Shown here: one piece after another, positions 53,087 through 61,028 of the stretch
How positions within the stretch are numbered: the first letter of the stretch is position 1
Layout: every line of letters begins with the position of its first letter
From: Paraburkholderia sp. IMGN_8
GTDB lineage: Bacteria > Pseudomonadota > Gammaproteobacteria > Burkholderiales > Burkholderiaceae
Direction of reading: 5' to 3'
Length of the DNA stretch: 64,000 bases
NCBI RefSeq assembly: GCF_038050405.1
Contig: NZ_CP150900.1
Span: forward strand, 1,736,001 to 1,800,000
Notes under the pieces: generated by a model
The model's input: the letters and a program-made list of their open reading frames with translations, nothing else
What the model was told of the DNA's origin: nothing
The model's database searches: none
Program-made: the position numbers and the translations under genes

Positions 53087-54763
53087 GAGGCTGTGTGGAA
53101 ACACCTAGAGAATTTCAATGCACGTGGTTCCGACTTCGCGTCGCACGTTTGGCGGTTTGCGTGTTGACAGTTCATTCGGCAACGGCGAACCGCTGAAGGG
53201 GTCTAACGCCCTTTAACTGGCGATTGCGAGCTTGTTTTTAAGGTCGATGGATACTCAGGCGCCCACCAGCCGCATCGCTTTCATTGTCCGCTTGAACCCG
53301 AGGATTCTCAGCACTCTCATGAGGTTGTAGGCAAGTACGTTCAGACTCATCTCGGTCCTCACGTTGGGCAGCCTGCGTGTCAGGAAGTGTGTGTAACCCG
53401 TCCAGTGCTTGAACGTCCCGAATACATATTCGACAGTCCGCCTGCGAACTGTCATCGCATCCGGCGTCCTGTCGAGCCGACGTTGGACCGCGTCCAGCAC
53501 CGACTCATGTTCCCATCGGGTGATTCGGCGTTCTGTGCTCGGCGTGCATTGTGATTTCATGGTGCACTGAGGACAGGCACTGCTCCAGTAACGGCGCAGT
53601 TGCATACCGTGCTCTTCCCGGGTGAAGCGGTAGATTGCCCGTTCGCCAACTGGACATTGGTATTCGTCGTCCCGCGCAATGTAGCTGAAGTCTGCCCGGT
53701 CGAATCGGCCATGGGATTTCGCGCTTGATGTCGTGGGCTTCGGCAGCATGACTGCAACGTCGGCATCCGCGCACTCCTTGATCTGAGGCCCACTGTAGTA
53801 GCCACGATCGGCGACTGCCCGCAGTCTGGTCCTACCCATCGCATCGCGCGCAGCTTTCGCAATGGGACTGAACTGCGTCCGGTCACTGCCAGAATTTGTG
53901 ACCTCGTGAGCAACGATGAGATGGTGTTTGGCGTCTACTGCCACCTGTACGTTGTAGCCCACCATTCCTGAGCCTTTGCCGCTCGTCGCCATGGAGCGTG
54001 CATCGGGATCGGTCATCGAGAGTTGGCCATCAGGCTGCGTCTTGAGTTGCTCCTTGATCTGATCGAGGTTTCTCATCTGCTCGCGTAAGCGCGCGATCTT
54101 GTCCTGCAAGCGGGTCGTCTTCGCTTCCACCTCAGCGGGTTGCGTACGATCGGCAGTCTCCAGCGCGTTCAGATACCGCTGGATGCTCTCCTCGATCTGC
54201 TTCTGGCGCTTATCGACCTTACCCTCTGTGAAGTTGCGATCGCGAGTGTTGACTGCCTTGAACTTGCTACCGTCGATGGCAACCAGCGCTTGCGAGAACA
54301 GCTTCAGTTCCCGGCACAGGACGACGAAGCGGCGACATACGTTGCGGATGCCAATGCCGTTATCACGACGGAAGTCCGCTATGGTCTTGAAGTCCGGCGC
54401 CAGGCGACCCGTGAGCCACATCAATTCAACATTGCGTTGGCATTCACGTTCCAGGCGGCGGCTCGACTGGACCCGGTTCAGGTAGCCGTAGATATAGATC
54501 TTCAGCAGCACGCCCGGATGATAGGACGGTCGACCTGTAGTCGACGGCATCGCTCCATCGAAGCCCAGTGATCCAAGCTCAAGCTCTTCAACGAACGCCT
54601 CGATGATCCTGACCGGATTGTCCCCGGCGACGAAGTCATCAAGGCATTCTGGAAGCAGCGTCACCTGCTTGCGATCTTCGCCTTCTATGAAACGCTTCAT
54701 CCGGTCACCCAGGCTGAATGAGTTAATCCAGTTTAGGCGATCATGGCGTTTTCACACACCCTC
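53087..54763. mobile_element. complete IS1182-type insertion sequence (1677 bp)
   Basis: Inverted ends GAGGCTGTGTGGAAACACC (53087-53105) and GGCGTTTTCACACACCCTC (54745-54763) enclose one transposase gene. A GACC direct repeat (53083-53086 and 54764-54767) fits a 4-base target duplication. Structure appears intact. It sits next to an IS3 orfA remnant. Confidence 0.8.
53255..54700 (-). CDS. IS1182-family transposase
   Basis: 481 residues, starting MKRFIEGEDRKQVTLLPECL. DDE enzyme: the first Asp is in LVAIDGSKFKAVNTRDRNFT, the second in LRAVADRGYYSGPQI, and the Glu in RRTVEYVFGTFKHWTGYTHF. The C-terminal HLTRRLPNVRTEMSLNVLAY helix is typical of the family. A Cys-rich segment (ACPQCTMKSQCT) lies before the last domain. 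All catalytic residues present, so probably active. Confidence 0.92.
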   Translation of the reverse strand: MKRFIEGEDRKQVTLLPECLDDFVAGDNPVRIIEAFVEELELGSLGFDGAMPSTTGRPSYHPGVLLKIYIYGYLNRVQSSRRLERECQRNVELMWLTGRLAPDFKTIADFRRDNGIGIRNVCRRFVVLCRELKLFSQALVAIDGSKFKAVNTRDRNFTEGKVDKRQKQIEESIQRYLNALETADRTQPAEVEAKTTRLQDKIARLREQMRNLDQIKEQLKTQPDGQLSMTDPDARSMATSGKGSGMVGYNVQVAVDAKHHLIVAHEVTNSGSDRTQFSPIAKAARDAMGRTRLRAVADRGYYSGPQIKECADADVAVMLPKPTTSSAKSHGRFDRADFSYIARDDEYQCPVGERAIYRFTREEHGMQLRRYWSSACPQCTMKSQCTPSTERRITRWEHESVLDAVQRRLDRTPDAMTVRRRTVEYVFGTFKHWTGYTHFLTRRLPNVRTEMSLNVLAYNLMRVLRILGFKRTMKAMRLVGA

Positions 54764-54865
54764 GACCCAAAGCCGCCGGTGGCTTTTTCACAAAGCAGAC
54801 ACCCGTCAGCCGTCGCAAACCAATTGCGTTCATTAAAGTCAACAACGCCCAAGCGGCACGCCAGG

Positions 54866-55107
54866 TTGGTTATCTGCTCGGGATAAAGACCTTTTCGACG
54901 CCAATACTCAGCCAGCGCCGCTGCATTGAGCGGCGCGGTTTCCAGCACCACTGCAAACTTGTCCTCCGAAGACCAGCCTTCGAGGTTCTTCTCATCGCTC
55001 GGCACCACGATTCCTTCTCCTTTTGCCCTTCGGCGCCACGCATACAGCGTTTGCTCGGTAATCGCCGTTTCTCTGGCTAGCGCCGAAACCCGCCCGTGAA
55101 TTTTCAC
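54866..55107 (-). pseudogene. IS3-family OrfA remnant
   Basis: The minus frame reads VSALARETAITEQTLYAWRR, then WSSEDKFAVVLETAPLNAAA and LAEYWRRKGLYPEQI, the standard N-terminal HTH part of IS3/IS911-like OrfA. After PEQI the similarity ends, and neither the rest of OrfA nor an OrfB follows. The IS1182 element lies 100 bases further on. The start codon is unclear (GTG 55107 or upstream). Confidence 0.7.
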
Positions 55108-55417
55108 GTGAACGTCATACAGAGACTCGCGGCTTAGAGTACGGATGACTCAGGGTTGGTCCTAGGCAACATCCCGTTGCATACGAACTATGCTGAATTT
55201 CGTCCGTTAAACCGTGGACGTGTAAAACAATTGATGTACGGCACGCCTTAATGCACCACATTAGAGCGGTGACGTCAGTAAAAGAATCTCTATGAGCGGA
55301 CGCCGCCGTCTGCTGGCCGAATAAATGAAGTCCAATGCCTTGAGTTCACGAGACCCTGTGGGCAGCACGATACGTGTAGACAGGTATGGCGGAGCTTTGT
55401 AAACCGAGGAAATCAAA
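55108..55417. other. upstream region of the propeller gene
   Basis: AT-richer, no gene seen. No convincing promoter consensus; the ribosome site before the next ATG is weak (GAGGAAATC). Confidence 0.4.
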
Positions 55418-56728
55418 ATGGCTATTTACGTCGGAATCTTGAACGACACAGTAAACGTCTACGACGACAACGCCAACGGAGATGCTGTGCCCGTCCGCAG
55501 TATTCACGGCCCCGGCACTGGGTTAGACGGCGTCACGGACATTGTGCTCGATTCTCTGGGGAATCTCTATGCGGGCAATGCCGCGAATAGCACCATTGTG
55601 GTCCACGCCCCCACCGCCGACGGCGACGCCGCACCGATCCGCATCATCGGCGGCGGCAGCACTGGCCTTGCGGTTCCCGGAAGTCTGGCTATCGATAGCG
55701 CGGACAACCTCTATGTCCTCAACACGGGGGGGATTCCGGCCAATAGAACTATTACTGTTTACAGCCCCGGTGCCAACGGCGACGTAGCGCCTATCCGCAC
55801 GCTTACCGGGATTCAGATTGGCGGTGGTAACCTGAACGGGATAGCTATCGATAATTTCGACAATTTATACCTCTCCGAGGATATTCCTGAGAGTATCAGC
55901 ATCTACCCTCCTGGAGCCAACGGTTCGGTCGCGCCGATTCGTACCATCAGCGGCGGCAGTTCGGGACTCGCTGTCCCCTCCCAGATGGCTTTCGATAGCC
56001 TCAACAATCTCTATGTGAGCGATGGAATTGACGTTCTTGTCTTCGACCCTGCGGCATCGGGTGGTGCCGCGCCCATCCGAAAGATTTCGGGACCGAGTAC
56101 TGGAATCTCGGATGACTTCGATCTTGCAGTTGATGCAGCCGGCTTGGTCTATGTGGGAAACTTCCCGCCGGATTTTTCGGCTGGCAGCGTTACTGTCTAT
56201 GCCGCGGGTGCAAGTGGTGACGCAGCGCCTATCCGCACGATAAGTGGCATTGATACGAAATTGGGGGTGCCGAGCGGCGGTATCGCCATAAGTAAGGAAC
56301 CGGCAGCAACCACACAGGACAACTGGCGGTGGTGTGGCAAGTGCGAAGGCTTGTTCTTCGCTGGCGATACCACCTCGGGCGCCTGCGCCGCCGGCGGCGG
56401 GCACAACGATCGAGGAAGCAGCAACTACGTGCTGGCCCTTGCCCCGGCTGCTGGCCAGGACAACTGGCGTTGGTGCCATAAATGTGAGGGCCTGTTCTTC
56501 GCTGGCGATACCACTACCGGCGCGTGCCCTGCCGGGGGCGGGCATGATTATCGGGGCAGTGGCGACTATGTTCTGCCCGCCGCCCCAGGAACCGGCCAGG
56601 ACAACTGGCGCTGGTGCCACAAATGTGAAGGCCTGTTCTTCGCCGGCGATACCACTACCGGCGCATGCCCTGCCGGGGGCGGGCATGATGATAAGGGCAG
56701 CGGCAACTACGTCCTTGCTAGTCACTAG
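55418..56728 (+). CDS. beta-propeller (NHL/SMP-30-like) protein with three Cys-rich C-terminal repeats
   Basis: 436 residues. Residues 1-285 comprise about six ~50-residue blades of the form VYxPGANGDxAPIRTISGGSTGL-AVPSGIAIDSxGNLYV. Residues ~295-436 are three ~47-residue repeats: DNWRWCxKCEGLFFAGDTT, then GACPAGGGHxxxGSGNYVL, each with CxxC, another Cys and a His, suggesting a metal or disulfide site. No signal peptide is visible. The stop TAG lies inside the CTAG target of the adjacent IS701-type element; the pre-insertion frame also stopped there, so the protein is complete. Possibly an extracellular carbohydrate-binding or effector-like protein, unproven. Confidence 0.75.
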   Translation: MAIYVGILNDTVNVYDDNANGDAVPVRSIHGPGTGLDGVTDIVLDSLGNLYAGNAANSTIVVHAPTADGDAAPIRIIGGGSTGLAVPGSLAIDSADNLYVLNTGGIPANRTITVYSPGANGDVAPIRTLTGIQIGGGNLNGIAIDNFDNLYLSEDIPESISIYPPGANGSVAPIRTISGGSSGLAVPSQMAFDSLNNLYVSDGIDVLVFDPAASGGAAPIRKISGPSTGISDDFDLAVDAAGLVYVGNFPPDFSAGSVTVYAAGASGDAAPIRTISGIDTKLGVPSGGIAISKEPAATTQDNWRWCGKCEGLFFAGDTTSGACAAGGGHNDRGSSNYVLALAPAAGQDNWRWCHKCEGLFFAGDTTTGACPAGGGHDYRGSGDYVLPAAPGTGQDNWRWCHKCEGLFFAGDTTTGACPAGGGHDDKGSGNYVLASH

Positions 56729-58128
56729 TACGACTGTGTTAACAAATGTTCGTTAATTCGCCCGCAGCATGGGCATTTTTCGAAGCAAGCCATCAAGGCT
56801 GCGGCAAGTTCCAATCGCAATGTGGCGATGGAATCTGCCACATGACGCTGCTTACGCAGGGGCGCCCCGGGGCCGGAAGGCTTTGGGTAAGAGAGGCATT
56901 TCGCGGAGTAGCCGATCGGTTGAAGTTTTTTTTTGCACCGCCAAGCGCTCCGCAATGAGAAAGCCGTAAGCCGCTATGCACAGCGTCGCGTGGTGATGGA
57001 AACCGCGCCAACTGCGTCCCTCGAAATGCCCGAGGCCGAGTTCCTGCTTGAGTTCTTGATAGTCGCGCTCGATGCGCCAGCGCAATTTGGCGAGTCGCAC
57101 GAGTTCCTTGATGGGCGTGTCAGGGGGCAGCGTGCTTAGGAAATACTTGCTCGGCTCGACTTCGCTCTTGGGCCACTCGACGAGCAACCATTGCTCATCG
57201 GAGAGTTCTCTTGCCTGTGCTTCGCGTGAGACGCAACGTACCCGTGTAGCCGCAAAACGTGACGACAAGGCGCGGTTTGTGCCTTCCCGCCAGGTGAGGG
57301 TGCGAAAGCGTCGAGTTGGCAATTGCATTGCCAACTCTTTCGCCTGCAGCGGCGCCTGGCCTTCCGATTGCAGGCTGACTGTGCCGGTCACCCCGACCAC
57401 GTAGGTAAAACCCATCGCCGTGAGTTGCTCGCGAAACATCGTGTTCACCCCATAGCCTGCATCGGCCACCACCAACTCCGGCATCCCTTCACACTCGCCC
57501 AGGCTCTCCAGCAGTTGCAGGGCGATCGCCGGTTTAGTGGCGAACTCAATCGCCTCGGGCACTTTGCACTGATCGCGCCGTACTGGGTCGTCTGCCCAGC
57601 TTTGTGGCAAATACAGTTGGTAGCGCACCGGCAGACTGAATTGCTCGTTGGCCAACGAGATGCTGACCGCCACTTGGCAGTTGTCTTGCTTACCCAATTG
57701 CCCACAGTATTGCCGGGCCACCCCTACCGAATGCTTTCCCTTCTTCGGCAACCCGCTGTCGTCGATCAGCAGCGCCTCTGGTTCGCCCACTCGCGCACTG
57801 ACTTGCTTCAGCGTACGAACGCGCACCGCATCGAGCACTGCTTGATCCGACCACGGCGCGTCGGCGACAAAGTGATGCAGGCGCTGATGTTCCGAACGTA
57901 CCCGGGTGGGCGCCAGTTGCGCTGCCATCGGTTCCACACTTTTCCGCTTGACCGGTAGCAGCAATCCCGTGCAATAGCCACGAAACGGTTCGACACGATC
58001 AGCGTGCCCAAGCGTCTGTGCAATCAATGACACGTACTCTTCAAACCGTTCCGTTGAGATTCCCATCGCCACCCTCACAGGTCACTTGAAGATAAGCGAA
58101 TAATGCCTTATTTTCTAACACAGTCGTA
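56729..58128. mobile_element. complete IS701-type insertion sequence (1400 bp)
   Basis: Inverted ends TACGACTGTGTTAACAAA (from 56729) and TTTTCTAACACAGTCGTA (to 58128), flanked by CTAG on both sides (56725-56728 and 58129-58132), the 4-base target duplication known for the IS701 group. Contains one transposase gene. Confidence 0.88.
56852..58078 (-). CDS. IS701-family transposase
   Basis: 408 residues starting MRVAMGISTERFEEYVSLIA. A DDE nuclease of the IS4 superfamily: the first Asp in LLIDDSGLPKKGKHSVGVAR, the second in LVVADAGYGVN, and the Glu in WRIERDYQELKQELGLGHFE with the Y-x2-R/K-like helix. The product is full length and lies within intact ends, so it is probably functional. A shorter start is possible at MGISTERF. 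Confidence 0.92.
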   Translation of the reverse strand: MRVAMGISTERFEEYVSLIAQTLGHADRVEPFRGYCTGLLLPVKRKSVEPMAAQLAPTRVRSEHQRLHHFVADAPWSDQAVLDAVRVRTLKQVSARVGEPEALLIDDSGLPKKGKHSVGVARQYCGQLGKQDNCQVAVSISLANEQFSLPVRYQLYLPQSWADDPVRRDQCKVPEAIEFATKPAIALQLLESLGECEGMPELVVADAGYGVNTMFREQLTAMGFTYVVGVTGTVSLQSEGQAPLQAKELAMQLPTRRFRTLTWREGTNRALSSRFAATRVRCVSREAQARELSDEQWLLVEWPKSEVEPSKYFLSTLPPDTPIKELVRLAKLRWRIERDYQELKQELGLGHFEGRSWRGFHHHATLCIAAYGFLIAERLAVQKKTSTDRLLREMPLLPKAFRPRGAPA

Positions 58129-58132
58129 CTAG

Positions 58133-58722
58133 GGCCGAGCCATCTATTGAGGCTTGTCATTGACGTGCTGCGTGAATCCGCAACTCGTCGGTGACTTCGC
58201 CCGGCCCGGTGATATCTGGAACTGCAACGCAAAACCTAACGCCTCTTCGCCGCCATGCTAGATCTGGCGCTTCCCACCTCTATCGATCCGTGTTCCCAAT
58301 AGCTACCTTATCGCTTCGGCTCGAGCGCCCCGCCGAACGTCAGCTTTACGGACTCGTCGGTGAGCGGCTGCTAATGGCCGATCGGCGCGTTACTGCGTTA
58401 CAGGACGCGCATCGTGCGCGTCATTGCGGAAGCCCGCGGGCAACGCGCGATGATCGAATCGCTCGATACCACAGGCAGGACCTTCGTGAGCACGGTGAAG
58501 TGGGTTAGCCTGCGTGAGCTGGGCAATCAGCTTTTCTGAAGCTGGATCTCTTCGCGGGCGATCGTCGGTCATTCCGGGATGCCTGCGGATCAGATACGTC
58601 GACTCTCCAGCTTCGATATGCCCGCCGGTGCCCGGACGTGGCAAACACGTGCTCATCCCATCACACTGGATGCGGAAATTTGCTGCTCGTATACTGGCGC
58701 TGACATCGGGAAAGGAACGAGT
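58133..58722. other. 590-base stretch with a dispersed-repeat-like segment
   Basis: No gene supported. 58335-58410 (GAACGTCAGCTTTACGG, GTGAGCGGCTGCTAATGGCC) resembles segments at 42290-42360 and 51050-51110. Confidence 0.35.
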
Positions 58723-59163
58723 ATGCGGCGCGTGATTGTTCGGCGGTCTCCAGTTCACGGCAAAGGCGTGTTCGCCATGCATGCGCTCGCGGCGGGCGAG
58801 CGCGTGCTTGAGTACAAAGGTGAAATCACCTCGTGGCGAAATGCGGTGCGCCGTCACCAACGTGAAGGCGTCGAAGGCCATACTTTCCTGTTCGGTCTGT
58901 CCGATGGGTCCGTGATTGACGGCAGTCGCGGCGGCAATAGTGCACGCTGGCTGAATCACGCTTGCGCACCGAACTGCGAGACTATCGAGGACGAGGGACG
59001 GATTTTCATCCACACGCTGCGGCCGATCGAGCCGGGCGAAGAACTGTTCATTGAATATCTGCTCGCCACTGACGATCCGCCGGATGAAGACGTTCGGGCG
59101 CAGTACGCGTGCCGGTGTGCTGCAAAAGGGTGCCGTCAGTCGATGCTGGCGAACGCGGCGTGA
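58723..59163 (+). CDS. SET-domain protein (putative protein lysine methyltransferase)
   Basis: 146 residues; ATG after AAAGGAACG. A complete compact SET domain: HGKGVFAMHALAAGERVLEY at the SAM site, the pseudoknot NSARWLNHACAPNC (residues ~75-88), then PGEELFIEYLL with the catalytic Tyr, and a post-SET Cys cluster YACRCAAKGC that would bind Zn with the earlier Cys. Bacterial SET proteins methylate histone-like or ribosomal proteins, or act on host targets; the substrate here is unknown. It overlaps the next small gene (TGATG), implying translational coupling. Confidence 0.88.
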   Translation: MRRVIVRRSPVHGKGVFAMHALAAGERVLEYKGEITSWRNAVRRHQREGVEGHTFLFGLSDGSVIDGSRGGNSARWLNHACAPNCETIEDEGRIFIHTLRPIEPGEELFIEYLLATDDPPDEDVRAQYACRCAAKGCRQSMLANAA

Positions 59164-59375
59164 TGGGTGCGACGCAGGAGGCGAAGCGAAAGATCGCTGT
59201 CTCCAAGAACGACCAAGCCACGAAGTTTCAGAATGACGACTTTGTCCGGATTGGCATGGATGCGGTTTTTTATCTCGATGTGCTAAAACCGGCGTTGCCA
59301 GAAGGAGAGACAAGCAACGGACCTCCCGGCGCCGGGTCAAAAAAACAGATGACGCTGGATCTCGACGATGTCTAG
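59163..59375 (+). CDS. 70-residue protein coupled to the SET gene
   Basis: ATG at 59163 shares bases with the SET stop (TGATG). The product starts MGATQEAKRKIAVSKNDQAT, is charged and hydrophilic, and ends KKQMTLDLDDV. Lys-rich N-terminal and acidic C-terminal portions. It could be a partner or substrate of the SET enzyme, purely by position. No family recognised. Confidence 0.55.
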   Translation: MGATQEAKRKIAVSKNDQATKFQNDDFVRIGMDAVFYLDVLKPALPEGETSNGPPGAGSKKQMTLDLDDV

Positions 59376-59422
59376 TGGCGTCGACGGCAGCGCCTCATCT
59401 GCCGAATCAGGAGAGCGGCCCT

Positions 59423-59662
59423 ATGCAGAAGCGGGAATTCACACGAAAGAGGGTAGGGGATGCAAGTCTGACAGAACTGATGGACCGGCTTGAACTGGCG
59501 TTGACGGGGATGCCCGCTCGCGCCTCTGTTTTCAGAGCCCTGGCGGATCTCAATACGCGTCTCGACCCGACCGGTCAGAAAGCAGGTGTATCAGGAAGCC
59601 GATCTGCGTCCCCGCGACGTCAGCGTCCCAACGGCGTCGAATCTTTGTCACTGTTTTCTTGA
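59423..59662 (+). CDS. 79-residue hypothetical protein
   Basis: ATG at 59423 after AGGAGAGC. The product starts MQKREFTRKRVGDASLTELM; the first 50 residues form a plausible amphipathic helix pair (LTELMDRLELALTG), while the last 25 (SRSASPRRQRPNGVE) are low-complexity and may reflect read-through into non-coding sequence. Same strand, 47 bases after the SET pair. Confidence 0.4.
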   Translation: MQKREFTRKRVGDASLTELMDRLELALTGMPARASVFRALADLNTRLDPTGQKAGVSGSRSASPRRQRPNGVESLSLFS

Positions 59663-60004
59663 CCGTAGCCTTTGCCATCAGCTATCGATGGTATGTCTGC
59701 TGGGTAGTTTGAGTGACCGTTCGACAGCGTTTGCGACCTCCTTCGTATCCGGCAGCGATCGGCCAGGAGCGGTCCTTCAGAATCGGTTCAGGAACGTCCG
59801 TTCATGAGAGGCGAGCCGCCCTTCAAACGGCAATGGAGATCGGCGCACTAAACGAAGTATCTCGAACCTTGGACGCAAGATGGACTGGAGCGGCGAGCAA
59901 TATTTATTCGCCCAGAATCAACTCGGGATCCTCGTTCTGCGCTTGCACCAAACCATGCGAAAGCAATCTGGCGCAAGTGGGACCGAGCGCAGAAAAACCG
60001 ACCA
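59663..60004. other. stretch without a supported gene
   Basis: Region between convergent transcripts; short frames only, no terminator of note. Confidence 0.4.
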
Positions 60005-61021
60005 CTACGTAGCCAAAATTTCCCTCACCGCACTATCGATGAATTTAACGTCGACAGCATTGGCCGCAGGGCCGCCCGCAAAATGCCCCCAAACCGACTC
60101 AATAGGCCGCAACTGTGCATTGGGCATCTTCGAAACCTCATACTCACTATCTTCCGGCGGAAAATAGAGATCCGTGCGCCCAGGCATCACAATAGCCTTT
60201 GCAGTGATACTGCCCAACGCCCGATCGAAATCTCCCTTATAAAGCGAATTCGCGCAAATATCGCCGTACTGCCAGCTCCACATCATCGACAAAATATTGT
60301 TCGCGTCCTTCTTCAAGAAATCGCCCTCCCAGAACTGGGTAATAAAGTCCTCAAGAGAGCCATATCCCATCGCTTCCATGTCGAGCCGTTGACGCAGAAA
60401 CGCCTGCGAAAATCCCCACCCGGCAAACACACGCGCAGCAGCGCGCATTCCACGCGTCGGCGGCGCGTCGTAGAAACCGTCCTTGAATTCTGGGTCCAAC
60501 ACCAATGGCGCCTTAAGCCCTTCGATAAACACAAAGTTGTGCCGCGAGCACCGCGCCGCCCCGCAGAACGGCAGAATGCGCTCGACCATTTCCGGATACA
60601 TCGCGGCCCAATGGAACGCCTGCATCGCGCCCATCGACCAGCCAGTAACAAGCCTGAGCGATTCGATGCCGAACTTCTCGGTCACAAGGCGATACTGCAT
60701 TGCGACGTTATCGTAGAGCGTCACATGCGGAAAGCGGCCACGATCGTAAGGCGGCGGATTGTTGTTTGGCGAACTCGATACGCCATTACCAAACATATTC
60801 GGCACGATGATGAAGTACTCCCGCGGATCGAGCCCCATGTGCTCGCCAATCAGCCATTCGTTGTCGAGATGGCTGCCGCTGTAAAACGTCGGATAGACAA
60901 TCGCGTTGTCGCGCGCTGCATTCAGCCGGCCATACGTCTTGTAGCTGAGCAACATGTTTGGCAACGTTGCGCCGGACTGTAGTACGACGCGGCCGAGATC
61001 ATAAGTTTCGAAGTCTGTCAC
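60005..61021 (-). CDS. alpha/beta hydrolase of the homoserine O-acetyltransferase (MetX) family
   Basis: GTG at 61021, with GAGG five bases upstream, gives 338 residues beginning with VTDFETYDLGRVVLQSGATL. Catalytic triad: nucleophile Ser in VTGWSMGAMQAF, Asp in PGRTDLYFPPED, His in VWGHFAGGP. The family also contains hydrolases outside methionine synthesis. Here it ends an operon with an amino-acid-type ABC importer and a deacetylase, so a catabolic hydrolase or amide/ester acyltransferase role is more likely than Met biosynthesis. It starts seven bases after the ABC gene stop. Confidence 0.87.
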   Translation of the reverse strand: MTDFETYDLGRVVLQSGATLPNMLLSYKTYGRLNAARDNAIVYPTFYSGSHLDNEWLIGEHMGLDPREYFIIVPNMFGNGVSSSPNNNPPPYDRGRFPHVTLYDNVAMQYRLVTEKFGIESLRLVTGWSMGAMQAFHWAAMYPEMVERILPFCGAARCSRHNFVFIEGLKAPLVLDPEFKDGFYDAPPTRGMRAAARVFAGWGFSQAFLRQRLDMEAMGYGSLEDFITQFWEGDFLKKDANNILSMMWSWQYGDICANSLYKGDFDRALGSITAKAIVMPGRTDLYFPPEDSEYEVSKMPNAQLRPIESVWGHFAGGPAANAVDVKFIDSAVREILAT

Positions 61022-61028
61022 TTGAGCC

